Origin: CALGDE01 sp964655355
GTDB taxonomy: Bacteria; Cyanobacteriota; Cyanobacteriia; CACIAM-69d
DNA: 64,000 bases
Assembly (NCBI GenBank): GCA_964655355.1
Contig: CAZZMD010000012.1
Span: 1-64,000, forward strand
Reading direction: 5' to 3'
Every line of letters starts with the position of its first letter. Positions within the stretch are counted from its first letter, which is position 1. The notes beneath the pieces were generated by a model, which saw only the letters and a program-made list of their open reading frames with translations, ran no database searches and was not told where the DNA came from. The position numbers and the translations under genes were made by a program. Shown piece after piece: positions 42,129 through 51,100 of the stretch.

Positions 42129-42800
42129 ATGACCGCCTACCTTCGCCCTGAGCAACGCACCAAGCTGGACGCCACGGATGATCAATTGTTTTATGATCAG
42201 CCCCGGTTCGTGACCCATGTGGACACGGGCTTTTTGGATCGCCTCACCCAGCTATATCGGGAGCGACTCCCCGCCGATGGACAGGTTTTGGACCTGATGA
42301 GTAGTTGGGTGTCCCATCTTCCCGATGCCGATGATCTGCCCCTGGCTTGGGTCGAGGGGCATGGCATGAACGAAGAAGAGCTACGGCGCAATCCCCGGCT
42401 GGATCATTTCTTTGTGCAAAATCTCAATGAATCGCCGGATTTGCCCCTGGATGACAATCGCTTTGACGCTGTGGTGAATACCGTCTCTGTTCAGTATTTG
42501 CAGTATCCAGAGGCGGTGTTTAGCGAGATTCATCGGGTGCTGAAGCCGGGGGGATTGGCAATTATTAGCTTCTCCAACCGGATGTTTTTCCAAAAGGCGA
42601 TTCAAGCATGGCGGGATGGGGATGAGCCGAGTCGGGTGCAGTTGGTGGTGGATTATTTCAACGGTGTGACCGTGGGGGACGCGCCAGGATTCCACCCGCC
42701 GGAAACCATTGTGGAAACCTCTAATGCGCCGGCGCTGTTGCAGTTGCTCGGGTTGCCGACGGCTGATCCCTTTTATGGGGTGCTGGCCCGGAAGCGTTAG
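42129..42800 (+). CDS. SAM-dependent methyltransferase
   Basis: A 223-residue class I methyltransferase from ATG 42129 (an upstream TTG at 42114 would add five residues). The SAM loop is QVLDLMSSWVSHLPDADDLP, the acidic loop follows at VEGHGMNEEELRRNPRLDHF, and the motif with the C-terminal GGLAIISFSNRMFFQKAIQ is conserved. The pattern VLDLMSSWVSHLP identifies a methyltransferase group widespread in cyanobacteria and plastids; its substrate is not known to me. It is divergent from the orthocaspase gene. Confidence 0.87.
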   Translation: MTAYLRPEQRTKLDATDDQLFYDQPRFVTHVDTGFLDRLTQLYRERLPADGQVLDLMSSWVSHLPDADDLPLAWVEGHGMNEEELRRNPRLDHFFVQNLNESPDLPLDDNRFDAVVNTVSVQYLQYPEAVFSEIHRVLKPGGLAIISFSNRMFFQKAIQAWRDGDEPSRVQLVVDYFNGVTVGDAPGFHPPETIVETSNAPALLQLLGLPTADPFYGVLARKR

Positions 42801-43118
42801 GGGGCGAGCATTGCAGCCGGTATCCGACTACTGGCGTCTGCAATGGCGCTTGAAATGGCGGCGTCTGAAGGGCGCGATCTGTAATGAAGCGCAACAAATG
42901 AAACAACGTGATGCACTTTGACGACAATAGATCAATGAATGTAAAGAGTCATTGAAATGGTGCTTGTCGTGGCCTGGGTTACGGTTCCTCTCGCGTCCCT
43001 TGCTAACATCTGATTAGACTGATAGTCCGCTCTCGAGCCCCTTGATCACCGCGCGCTGTATGGCGGTTTCTGGGCGATCTCTCCGCGTTTTCTGAGACCT
43101 TTTTCTTTTTTTGTTTCT
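42801..43118. other. Intergenic region with a TCAATGA/TCATTGA inverted repeat
   Basis: No gene supported in these 318 bases. A 7-base inverted repeat, TCAATGA (42932-42938) and TCATTGA (42949-42955), lies in an AT-richer part that may hold the promoter of the small gene downstream. Confidence 0.45.
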
Positions 43119-43337
43119 ATGGACAGCGCTGGTTCTGTGCCTCGGTCTGAGGACCCTCCGTCACCCCTGCCGCCGGGCTTAGTCGGCAATTTTATGGTGA
43201 ATTGTGTTGGAACGTTGATTGCCGTCGTGACCCTGGGGTTGCCGGCGACGGTTGTGACTCATTATTCCCAGCAAGGGGCTGCTGTGCCGTCGCCCGTTCC
43301 TGTGACGGTGGTGGGGCGATCGCCAAAAAGTCGTTAG
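43119..43337 (+). CDS. Possible small membrane protein, 72 residues
   Basis: ATG 43119 to TAG 43337. One hydrophobic helix at about residues 22-46 (LVGNFMVNCVGTLIAVVTLG), preceded by a Pro/Ser-rich start and followed by a Pro/Val-rich basic end. No purine-rich ribosome site is visible before the ATG (the leader is T-rich), but the helix and clean termination before a structured element favour a gene. Family not recognised. Confidence 0.5.
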   Translation: MDSAGSVPRSEDPPSPLPPGLVGNFMVNCVGTLIAVVTLGLPATVVTHYSQQGAAVPSPVPVTVVGRSPKSR

Positions 43338-43385
43338 GGCAGCCCCATTGGGGCAAGACTGGTTAAGATAAATTCCTGATTCCTG

Positions 43386-43480
43386 GAGTCCGGACCGACA
43401 GGCGAAAGCGCTGCTGCGGGTCCGGACTCTCTGGTTTAGAGAGACACAAATCAGAGAGCCACTCTTTTAGAGAGTTATCT
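43386..43480. other. Strong hairpin followed by GAGAG/CTCT repeats, possible ncRNA or bidirectional terminator
   Basis: GAGTCCGGACC (43386-43396) and GGTCCGGACTC (43419-43429) form an 11-base perfect stem; the stem sequence is itself nearly palindromic (GTCCGGAC). It is followed by two smaller CTCT...AGAGAG hairpins to about 43480. It lies between convergent genes, fitting a terminator, but there is no long T-run and the structure is larger than needed. Confidence 0.5.
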
Positions 43481-43557
43481 TGTCTAGGGTTAGGGCGCTG
43501 AGGGGCACAGATCTAGTGGCTAAGGGGATTAGGGCGGCGTTATTCAGGATGGCGTTA

Positions 43558-44010
43558 TTAAGACGGCGTTGCCATGGCCCCTTCGGGCTCCCGGGCGGGG
43601 AAACAGGTTTCCATCCGTAAGCAATTGCGACTCCCTTCCACCTGGAGTGAATATTCCACCTGATCCATCAGGCGGTTGAGGATCATCCATCCATAGCCGC
43701 TCTCTTGGCGGGCTTCGGGGACTGGGGGTAAATAGGCGTCCAGATCAAAGCCATTGCCATGGTCCCAAATTTCTAGGGCCATCGTGCGATCGTCCACATG
43801 AAGCCTCACTATCACCGGGATATGGGGGCGATCGCGATGGGCATGACGCACCACATTGGAATAGGCCTCGGCCAACACCAAGCGCACTCGGTTAGATTGC
43901 ATCGGCCAATCGACCTTGGACCCCAAGGTCACCTCAAGGGAGCTGAGTAACCAAGTCTCGACGATGATCAAAAATTCGAGGCGGCTGGGAACTTGAATTT
44001 CTGTTCTCAT
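43558..44010 (-). CDS. RsbW-like serine kinase / anti-sigma ATPase
   Basis: A 150-residue GHKL ATPase without a HisKA domain. The N box is LVLAEAYSNVVRHAHR, the G1 box is IWDHGNGFD and the G2-type region is RQESGYGWMILNRLMDQVEY. These are the features of RsbW/SpoIIAB-type switch kinases, which bind a sigma factor or phosphorylate an anti-anti-sigma protein. Its start lies 5 bases after the stop of the PP2C phosphatase gene upstream on the same strand, so the two form a partner-switching pair. No STAS-domain antagonist gene is next to it. Confidence 0.88.
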   Translation of the reverse strand: MRTEIQVPSRLEFLIIVETWLLSSLEVTLGSKVDWPMQSNRVRLVLAEAYSNVVRHAHRDRPHIPVIVRLHVDDRTMALEIWDHGNGFDLDAYLPPVPEARQESGYGWMILNRLMDQVEYSLQVEGSRNCLRMETCFPAREPEGAMATPS

Positions 44011-44015
44011 GGAAT

Positions 44016-45830
44016 TTATAGGATCTCCAAGGAGAGGATGGTCTGGTCGTCTTCCTGGTTGTGCTCGTAACGATGCAGATCACTCAGGAGTTGGTCGAGG
44101 CTTAACGGGCGCTGGGCTTGCTGCTGGAGCAAGGTCCAAAGTCCTGCTTGCTGGAGCATTTCTCCTCCGGACGAAGCGTCAGGGGAAACAGTGCCCTGGG
44201 GGTCTGCGTCGGGGGTGGGGGGAGGCTCTCCCTCCAAACCGATAACCGTGGCTTCGGTGATGCCGTCACTGGCTAACAACAGCGCGTCGCCTGGTTCCAA
44301 CGTCAGCATGCCCGAATCGGCCTTCCAAACTGGCAGGATTCCAAGGGGAACGCCCCGAGTTTTGAGATATTTCGGCTCCGCTGGGGGCTGACCTGCCGCG
44401 ATCGCCGCTTGGGACCACACCATGGGATAAATGTGACCGGCATTGGCGTAGGAGAGTGCCCCCGTTGCCGGGGTATACCGGGCGAGGGCGAGGGTGATGA
44501 AACGGTTGCTATCGACCAAATTTTCCATCATCCCCTGATTCAATTGACTCACCACCACATGGGGATCCGGAGGGGTAGCTTGGGCGAGCTGTTGGCGCAG
44601 AATCGATAGGGCGCTGGCCATAAATAGGGCGGCGGGCACCCCTTTGCCGGACACATCCCCCACCGCGAGCCAGACGTCGCCATTGGGATGGGAAAACACC
44701 TCGAAAAAGTCGCCCCCCACCTGTAGCGCTGGGCTACATCGCGCTTCGATCGCCACCCCATCGACTTTGGGCCAATGTTGCCGTAGCAAATTCCCTTGGA
44801 CCTGCCGCGCCACCTCTAGCTCTGATTGGAGCTGTTCCGTTTGGGCTTGGATGGTTTGATATAGCCGGGCTTGGGACAGGGCTAATGCGGCCTGTTCTGC
44901 GACCTGTTCAATGGCGGCCTGGTCTGTCGGGCTCCAGGGCTCCTGGTCCCTCACCAAGCACACCGCCGCTAGGCATTCTTGTTGGTAGAGCAGGGGCACC
45001 AACAGGATGGATTCGCTGCCCTCGTCTGTGCCCTCGTCCGGGTCTTCGTCCGAGTTCTTGCTCTGGCTGGCTTGGCTTTGAATCACCTGGTGGAGAAGGG
45101 GGATATAAGCCTTAACAGCTTCGACGTCGTCCGCACTGACTGGGGGGGAAGCCTCTTTTTCTTCTGGCGTGTTTTGAGCCTCGGTGTCGGCGATCGCCGA
45201 CGTTTGCGGCGTTTGCGGCGTTTGACTCAGCCCATGCACTAACCCGCCCACCGGCTGGCCGTCCTTGGCGGCTTGGATGAGGCAGCGCTTGGTTTGAAAG
45301 TTGCGCCCCAGGGTGTCGGCAATGGTTTGCATCATACTGCCGTAGTCCAACGAGCCCCGGATGGCGCTCATCATGTCGTTGAACAGGGATTCCTGGCGCA
45401 GGGCTCGGTTTAATTCGTTGGTGCGTCCCTTGAGGACTCGATAGGCGTCTGCGGCGGCTAAGACCGTGGATTTTAAACTGTCGGGGCTCCAGGGTTTGGT
45501 GATGTAGCGATAGACCTTACCGGAGTTGATCGCCCCCACCAGGTCATCGACATCGGTGTAACCGGTGAGGATGATGCGTACGGTGTCCGGGAAGCGATCG
45601 ACGGTGCGGCTCAGGAACTCGGTGCCGTTCATGCCGGGCATCCGCTGGTCCGTCACGATAACGGCCATTTCCCCTTCTCGCTCCAGGGTTTCTAGGGCAT
45701 GGAAGCCACTGTCTGCCTTATAGACTTTGAAATCGCGGCGGAAGGTACGGAAGAGCAAGTCCAGGTTATCTGGTTCGTCGTCGACTACCATCAACTTCTG
45801 CTTGGGCTTCTTTGCGGAAACCTGGCTCAT
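44016..45830 (-). CDS. Response regulator with GAF and SpoIIE-type PP2C phosphatase domains
   Basis: A 604-residue protein. Receiver domain at ~12-125 with phosphoacceptor Asp61 in AVIVTDQRMPGMNGTEF, Thr in ILTGYTDV and Lys in YITKPW; the YITKPW and TDVDDLV motifs are typical of the RpfG-like receiver group. A GAF domain (~150-325) has a low-complexity acidic insert. A coiled coil (ARLYQTIQAQTEQLQSELEV) leads to the PP2C/SpoIIE domain (~350-600) with QVGGDFFEVF, VGDVSGKGVPAALFMA, NAGHIYPMV and LLLASDGITEA. It should dephosphorylate a STAS anti-sigma antagonist when phosphorylated, opposing the RsbW-like kinase encoded just downstream. Similar in design to the IcfG-type circuit of Synechocystis. 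Confidence 0.92.
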   Translation of the reverse strand: MSQVSAKKPKQKLMVVDDEPDNLDLLFRTFRRDFKVYKADSGFHALETLEREGEMAVIVTDQRMPGMNGTEFLSRTVDRFPDTVRIILTGYTDVDDLVGAINSGKVYRYITKPWSPDSLKSTVLAAADAYRVLKGRTNELNRALRQESLFNDMMSAIRGSLDYGSMMQTIADTLGRNFQTKRCLIQAAKDGQPVGGLVHGLSQTPQTPQTSAIADTEAQNTPEEKEASPPVSADDVEAVKAYIPLLHQVIQSQASQSKNSDEDPDEGTDEGSESILLVPLLYQQECLAAVCLVRDQEPWSPTDQAAIEQVAEQAALALSQARLYQTIQAQTEQLQSELEVARQVQGNLLRQHWPKVDGVAIEARCSPALQVGGDFFEVFSHPNGDVWLAVGDVSGKGVPAALFMASALSILRQQLAQATPPDPHVVVSQLNQGMMENLVDSNRFITLALARYTPATGALSYANAGHIYPMVWSQAAIAAGQPPAEPKYLKTRGVPLGILPVWKADSGMLTLEPGDALLLASDGITEATVIGLEGEPPPTPDADPQGTVSPDASSGGEMLQQAGLWTLLQQQAQRPLSLDQLLSDLHRYEHNQEDDQTILSLEIL

Positions 45831-46053
45831 AAATTACTCCACCGTTTGGCAAAAAATGGCACCTTGAGCGATGAGGTGCGGTTCGGGGGTTAGCCCAAGT
45901 CGAGCTTGATTTGGGATCACGACGGGACGTTTGGGTCATTATTCCGAGGCAGGATCCAAGGAAATAATGGCCGCTAATCTCCATTCCAAGTATGCCCTGT
46001 CTTTTCGGGAGACTCAAGGGTAAGGCGGAAAGGGGAGGGTGCCCACAGGGGCG

Positions 46054-46200
46054 CTATTGTCTGTCAATGGGGGAAAAGAGAACACCCCAGCAGGCGATCG
46101 CGGCGAGACCGACATAGCCAAAAACCGTCAGCCATTCCAGGGCTTCTCCGGATAGGGCGATCGCGAGGGGGGGCAAAAAGGTGCAGTCAAACAGGGGCAT
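46054..46200 (-). CDS. Possible 48-residue single-helix membrane protein
   Basis: From ATG 46200 the product reads MPLFDCTFLPPLAIALSGEA followed by a hydrophobic helix (WLTVFGYVGLAAIACWGVLF) and a short end, SPIDRQ. The frame is open upstream to 46314, but that start would fall inside the terminator at 46310-46345, so a shorter form is more likely; ATG 46230 is another option. The size and topology resemble small thylakoid subunits, yet I do not recognise one. No clear ribosome site. Confidence 0.4.
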   Translation of the reverse strand: MPLFDCTFLPPLAIALSGEALEWLTVFGYVGLAAIACWGVLFSPIDRQ

Positions 46201-46309
46201 GGCATTGGTCGGGGCTGGGCTTCCCGGCATTGTAGCTTTTAGGTGTGCTCGGGTATCGCTACATACCAGCGGCCCCCTCGCCCTACCGAAAAAAACACTT
46301 AGAAAAATA

Positions 46310-46345
46310 CCCAAAATAAAGACCCCCCGGATTCGTTCCGAGGGG
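46310..46345 (-). terminator. Minus-strand terminator after the sigma/anti-sigma genes
   Basis: On the minus strand CCCCTCGGAACGAATCCGGGGGG folds as a GC-rich hairpin (core TCGGA/TCCGG) and is followed by TCTTTATTTTGG (to ~46310). It lies about 165 bases past the anti-sigma stop. Confidence 0.6.
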
Positions 46346-46440
46346 AGGGGTGCTGTGGTCAGCCCGAAGGGTGTTTGGGATGACCTTGTCAGATCAATCT
46401 TGTCAGACTGATATAGAGGGGGAGTGATTGCTGGGGTAGA

Positions 46441-46491
46441 CGCTTGAGTTAGCCAGCATGGGTTAAACGCTTGAATTAAACGCTTGAGTTA
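46441..46491. repeat. Three copies of CGCTTGARTTA behind the anti-sigma gene
   Basis: CGCTTGAGTTA (46441-46451), CGCTTGAATTA (46468-46478) and CGCTTGAGTTA (46481-46491), with AAA between the last two. Imperfect spacing; meaning unknown. Confidence 0.7.
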
Positions 46492-46510
46492 ACCGTGCGG
46501 GCTAAACACG

Positions 46511-47047
46511 CTATTCCAGGATTAGTGCCCGTTCCAGGATGGGCTCATCCTCGACGGCGCTGGCGGCCGGGGAGGGCGATTGGGCGAGGGTGCCCTGGAC
46601 TTCGGTTTCCAAGGGACTGGGACCGTGTTGGGCCAGTTGGAAACTGGGGGTGCGAACACCCATCACGACGGACCCGACGACGGCGGTGATGCCTGCGGCG
46701 ATCGCTGCGCCACCGAAGACCCACCGTCGCTTGGTTTGCTGTTGCTTGACCTCTGCCATCACCCCGGCAAAAATTTCTTCCGGCGAGCTGCTCAAGGGCA
46801 CGGGAGCGTCGCTTAGGGATTGGGAGAGTCCCCCCAATTCCACATAGAGGGCGTGGACCTTAGGATCCTCAGCCAACCATTGTTCAACGGTTTGCCGTTC
46901 CCCATCGGTGACTTCATCGTCCAGATAGGCACTTACCAACTCGAACTGCTCGAAGGGAACAGGATCATCGGCGCGATCGCCACCGCCGTGCTGGAATTGA
47001 CCGAAATTGTTCAGGTCAGATTGTTGTTGGTCACGATATTGAGTCAT
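46511..47047 (-). CDS. Anti-sigma factor, single membrane helix, no zinc motif
   Basis: A 178-residue protein. The N-terminal ~100 residues include an anti-sigma-type helical domain (FEQFELVSAYLDDEVTDGER, TVEQWLAEDPKVHALYVELG); one membrane helix follows at ~109-130 (VFGGAAIAAGITAVVGSVVM), then a ~45-residue periplasmic tail. The domain resembles RseA/ZAS anti-sigma proteins but lacks the HxxxCxxC zinc motif. It lies 155 bases downstream of the ECF sigma gene on the same strand and so most likely holds that sigma factor inactive at the membrane until a signal releases it. Confidence 0.85.
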   Translation of the reverse strand: MTQYRDQQQSDLNNFGQFQHGGGDRADDPVPFEQFELVSAYLDDEVTDGERQTVEQWLAEDPKVHALYVELGGLSQSLSDAPVPLSSSPEEIFAGVMAEVKQQQTKRRWVFGGAAIAAGITAVVGSVVMGVRTPSFQLAQHGPSPLETEVQGTLAQSPSPAASAVEDEPILERALILE

Positions 47048-47202
47048 GGTTCAAATCACCCCCTCTACTATCTAAATTCTAAGCGTCCCTCGGTCCGCCG
47101 GATCGGCTTCTGAAGGTATTTTTGAAACTCTTAAGGCTTAGGCTGGAATATCAGGCTGGAATATACAGGGCGATGCTTGCCCGTATTTGGTTCCCATCCC
47201 GT

Positions 47203-47865
47203 TTAGATGTCCTTGATATATCCTTGCAGTTGCCCTTGGAGCCGTTGGCGGGCCCGGGCAATGCGGGATTTGACGGTTCCCAGGGAAACGCCAGTCATTT
47301 CGGCAATTTGCTCGTAGGGCAGGTCTTCAATCTCCCGCAAGATAATCGTGGTGCGGAAGGTTTCCGGCAGGTCGGCGATCGCCACCTGGAGCTGCTCATA
47401 GAATTCCTGGGCGTTGAGCTGCTCATCGGGACCGGGCGCATCGGATGGGATTTCCCATTCCATGGTGCCGCCGTCAAATTGTTTCGCCGCATCTAAAGAT
47501 AGGGGACGGCGATGGCGCTTACGCTTGCGCAGCTCATCGTAAAACAGGTTTGTAGCAATCCGACTGAGCCAACCCCGGAATTTTTCCGGATCCTTCAGGC
47601 GGGCAATGCTCCGGTAGACCCGAAGCCAGACTTCCTGGGATAGGTCGGCGCGATCGCCCCAATCCGGGGCCAAATGGTAGAGCACCCGCTCAACGTGAGA
47701 GTGATAGCGGCGTAGCAGTTCTGAGAATGCTGCCGGGTCGGGTTTCAGACCGCTTTGGCAACGAAGAACCAGGTCCGTATTGGATAGGGATTCCGGGGAC
47801 ACAGGGGTTTGAGGGATGGTGCCCTCAATCCTCGACCAAGGCGCGGGTGCGGCGGAGTAGCTCAT
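47203..47865 (-). CDS. sigG: ECF sigma factor (SigG-type)
   Basis: A 220-residue extracytoplasmic-function sigma factor. Region 2 (~39-105) includes FSELLRRYHSHVERVLYHLA, DRADLSQEVWLRVYRSIARL and FRGWLSRIATNLFYDELRKR; region 4 (~155-212) includes ADLPETFRTTIILREIEDLP and YEQIAEMTGVSLGTVKSRIA. Linker residues RHRRPLSLDAAKQF are as in cyanobacterial SigG. It directs RNA polymerase to envelope-stress-type promoters and is probably held by the membrane anti-sigma factor encoded next. An ECF-type promoter lies 49-74 bases upstream, suggesting autoregulation. Confidence 0.93.
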   Translation of the reverse strand: MSYSAAPAPWSRIEGTIPQTPVSPESLSNTDLVLRCQSGLKPDPAAFSELLRRYHSHVERVLYHLAPDWGDRADLSQEVWLRVYRSIARLKDPEKFRGWLSRIATNLFYDELRKRKRHRRPLSLDAAKQFDGGTMEWEIPSDAPGPDEQLNAQEFYEQLQVAIADLPETFRTTIILREIEDLPYEQIAEMTGVSLGTVKSRIARARQRLQGQLQGYIKDI

Positions 47866-47913
47866 AGGATGTGATTGGCAGAGTCTGCCATCGCAAGCTT
47901 CATTCCTCCCCTT

Positions 47914-47939
47914 GACGGCCGGGGAACTGAGTTGGTTCC
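47914..47939 (-). promoter_or_regulatory. ECF-type promoter GGAAC-N17-CGTC upstream of the sigma gene
   Basis: On the minus strand GGAAC (47939-47935) is followed by exactly 17 bases and CGTC (47917-47914), the classic -35/-10 layout for ECF sigma factors. It lies about 50-75 bases before the sigma start and inside a palindrome, GGGGAAC-N7-GTTCCCC (47921-47941). The opposite strand also shows a GGAAC. The rest of 47866-48182 is the divergent region to gcvP, with TCGACTCA twice (48032-48039, 48046-48053). Confidence 0.6.
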
Positions 47940-48182
47940 CCAGAAATTTTTGGGATGAGTAAAGCCGGGCTGAGCGGGATTCCGATGGACGGGATTAAGG
48001 ATTGATGGGAGTTGCGAGATCGAGTTAATGCTCGACTCATAATGATCGACTCAATTGTAGTCGGGTGGGCGTGATCGCGGTGGATTGAGACTGGGGGCAG
48101 GGATTCGGTTTACCCTGGTCAATAGCGACTTTTTTGACCATAGAGCGACCGTAGCGTCCTATCCCTACCCCATCCTTGTCCC

Positions 48183-51100
48183 ATGAGCCCTAGCCTAAAC
48201 CTCGCCCGTGATGCGTCTAATGCGTCTCAAAATAATGGTGTAAACGTGAATGGCACCTCTGCTGCTCCCCAAGCTGGGCAGACGAGCGATCGCCTGACTG
48301 CCCTGGCGGATGGGTTTGGGCGGCGGCATATTGGTCCCAATGATGCAGACCGTGCCGAGATGTTGCGGGCGTTGGGGTTGGCGAGTTCGGATGAGTTGAT
48401 TGATAAGACAATCCCGGCGGATATTCGGTTGGGGCGATCGCTCCATTTAGATGCCCCGAAAACGGAGACGGAAGCGTTGGCAGAGTTGCGGGCGATCGCC
48501 AATAAAAATCAGGTGTGGCGCTCCTATATTGGGATGGGCTATTCCCCTTGCATTACGCCGCCGGTGATTCAGCGCAATATTTTGGAGAATCCCGGTTGGT
48601 ATACCGCCTATACGCCCTATCAAGCGGAAATTGCCCAGGGTCGGCTGGAGATGTTGCTGAATTTCCAGACCATGGTGGCGGATTTGACGGGGATGGATAT
48701 TGCCAATGCGTCCCTGTTGGATGAGGGGACGGCGGCGGCGGAGGCCATGAGCCTGGCCTATGGTGCCTGCAAGGTGAAGGGGGCAAATCGATTTTTAGTG
48801 GATGAGCAGTGCCATCCCCAGGTGTTGGAGGTCTTGAAAACTCGCGCCCGTCCTTTGGAGATTGAACTGGTGATTGGCCCCTGGCGGGAATTTGTAGAGG
48901 CTGATTTTGGGGCGGTCGATAATACTTCGCCGGTGTTTGGGGTTTATGTGCAATATCCCAATACGGCGGGGACGATTGAGGATTATCGATCGCTCGTCGA
49001 AGCCACTCACGCTGCTAAGGCGTTGATGATTGTGGGGGCGGATTTATTGGCGTTGACGATTTTGACGCCGCCGGGGGATTGGGATGCGGATGTGGTGGTG
49101 GGCTGTACCCAGCGATTTGGAGTGCCCTTGGGCTATGGCGGTCCCCATGCGGCTTATTTTGCGACCCGCGCTAAATATCAACGACAGATCCCGGGGCGAA
49201 TTGTGGGGGTGTCTAAGGATGCTCAGGGTAATCCGGCTTTGCGGTTGGCGCTACAAACCCGTGAGCAACACATTCGGCGGGATAAGGCCACCAGCAATAT
49301 TTGTACTGCCCAGGTTCTATTAGCGGTGATGGCGGCGGCTTACGGGATCTATCACGGTCCTGAGGGTATTCGGGCGATCGCCAATCGGGTGCGGTTGATG
49401 ACGTTGGCCGTGCGGGAAGGGTTGGCGAAGCTGGGCTATGAAGTGGCCCCCCGCCCGGTGTTTGATTCGGCCCGATTCCGCGTTACTGAGGATTCTCCCT
49501 ATAAATCTGTTGCCGAGTTAAAAGCGGCGATGGAAGCGCGGGAAATTGATTTGCATTATCTGCCCGATGGGGCGATCGCCATCAGTTTGGATGAGACGGT
49601 CACCGTCGATGCCTGGATGGAGCTGATGGGTATCCTCGCCAAATCCGATGCGTTGCCGTGGACGTTGGATGAGTTGTTGGATACCCAGGATCTAGCCCTG
49701 GCGGATTTCTTTGAACGTAAAAGTGAGTATTTAGCGCAGCCGGTTTTTAATCAGTACCACTCTGAAACGGAGCTGATGCGCTATTTACATCGGCTGGAGA
49801 AAAAGGATCTGGCGCTGAATGAATCCATGATTCCGTTGGGCTCCTGCACCATGAAGCTGAATGCGGCGGTGGAAATGATCCCGGTGACTTGGCCGGAGTT
49901 CGCCAATATTCATCCCTATGCCCCCCGCGATCGCGCTAAGGGATATCAGATTATGTGCGAGCAACTGGAGCATGATTTGGCGGAAATTACTGGATTTGCG
50001 GGGATTTCTCTGCAGCCCAATGCCGGTTCCCAAGGGGAATATGCGGGACTGTTGGCGATTCGGGATTATCACCTGTCCCGAGGCGATGGCGATCGCACCA
50101 TCTGTTTGATTCCCACCTCTGCCCATGGGACGAATCCCGCTAGTGCCGTGATGGCTGGGATGAAAGTGGTGACGGTGAAATGCGATGACCAGGGCAATAT
50201 TGACCTGGCGGACCTGGAAGCTAAAGCGGTCAAACATTCCACCAAGCTGGCGGCGTTGATGGTGACCTATCCGTCGACCCATGGTGTGTTTGAAACGGCG
50301 ATCAAAGATATTTGCTCCCTCATCCATAGCCATGGCGGACAGGTTTATATGGATGGGGCAAATACGAATGCCATGGTGGGGCTTTGTCGCCCGGGGGATT
50401 TTGGCGCGGATGTATGCCATCTGAATTTGCACAAAACCTTCTGTATTCCCCACGGGGGCGGCGGTCCTGGTGTCGGACCCATCGGCGTTGCAGCTCACCT
50501 GGTGCCCTTTTTACCGAAGACCGAATTGGGCGGCTCTGACGACCAAAGCGGGATGGTATCGGCGGCCCCTTGGGGAAGTGCGAGTATTCTGCCCATTTCC
50601 TGGATGTATATCAAAATGATGGGCGCGGAAGGGCTGACGGCGGCGACGGAAACGGCAATTCTGAATGCTAACTATGTCGCTTTGCGACTGGATGACCATT
50701 TCCCGGTGCTCTATCGCGGCGAGTCCGGTTTGGTGGCTCACGAGTGCATCATCGACCTTAGGGAAGTCAAGCGATCGCACGGGATTGAGGTGGACGATAT
50801 CGCCAAACGGCTGATGGACTATGGTTTCCATGCCCCCACCGTGTCCTGGCCCGTGATTGGCACCATGATGGTGGAGCCTACGGAGAGTGAATCCAAGGGG
50901 GAATTGGATCGGTTCTGCGATGCGCTGGTTGCTATTCGTCAGGAAATTGCGGCGATCGCCACCGGCAAATTCACCGACGATAACAACCCGCTTAAATTTG
51001 CCCCGCACACCGCCGAGGTGTTGCTACAGGGGGATTGGGATCGTCCCTATAGCCGAGAAGAGGCGGCCTACCCAGCCCCTTGGACTCGCGAGTCTAAGTT

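Noticed and set aside
47866..48182. Glycine riboswitch upstream of gcvP
   Set aside because: I looked for paired aptamer folds in the divergent region and saw none; only short TCGACTCA repeats and the ECF-type promoter on the other strand.
48195..48502. Overlapping minus-strand frames at the start of gcvP
   Set aside because: They are shadows of the conserved glycine dehydrogenase reading frame.
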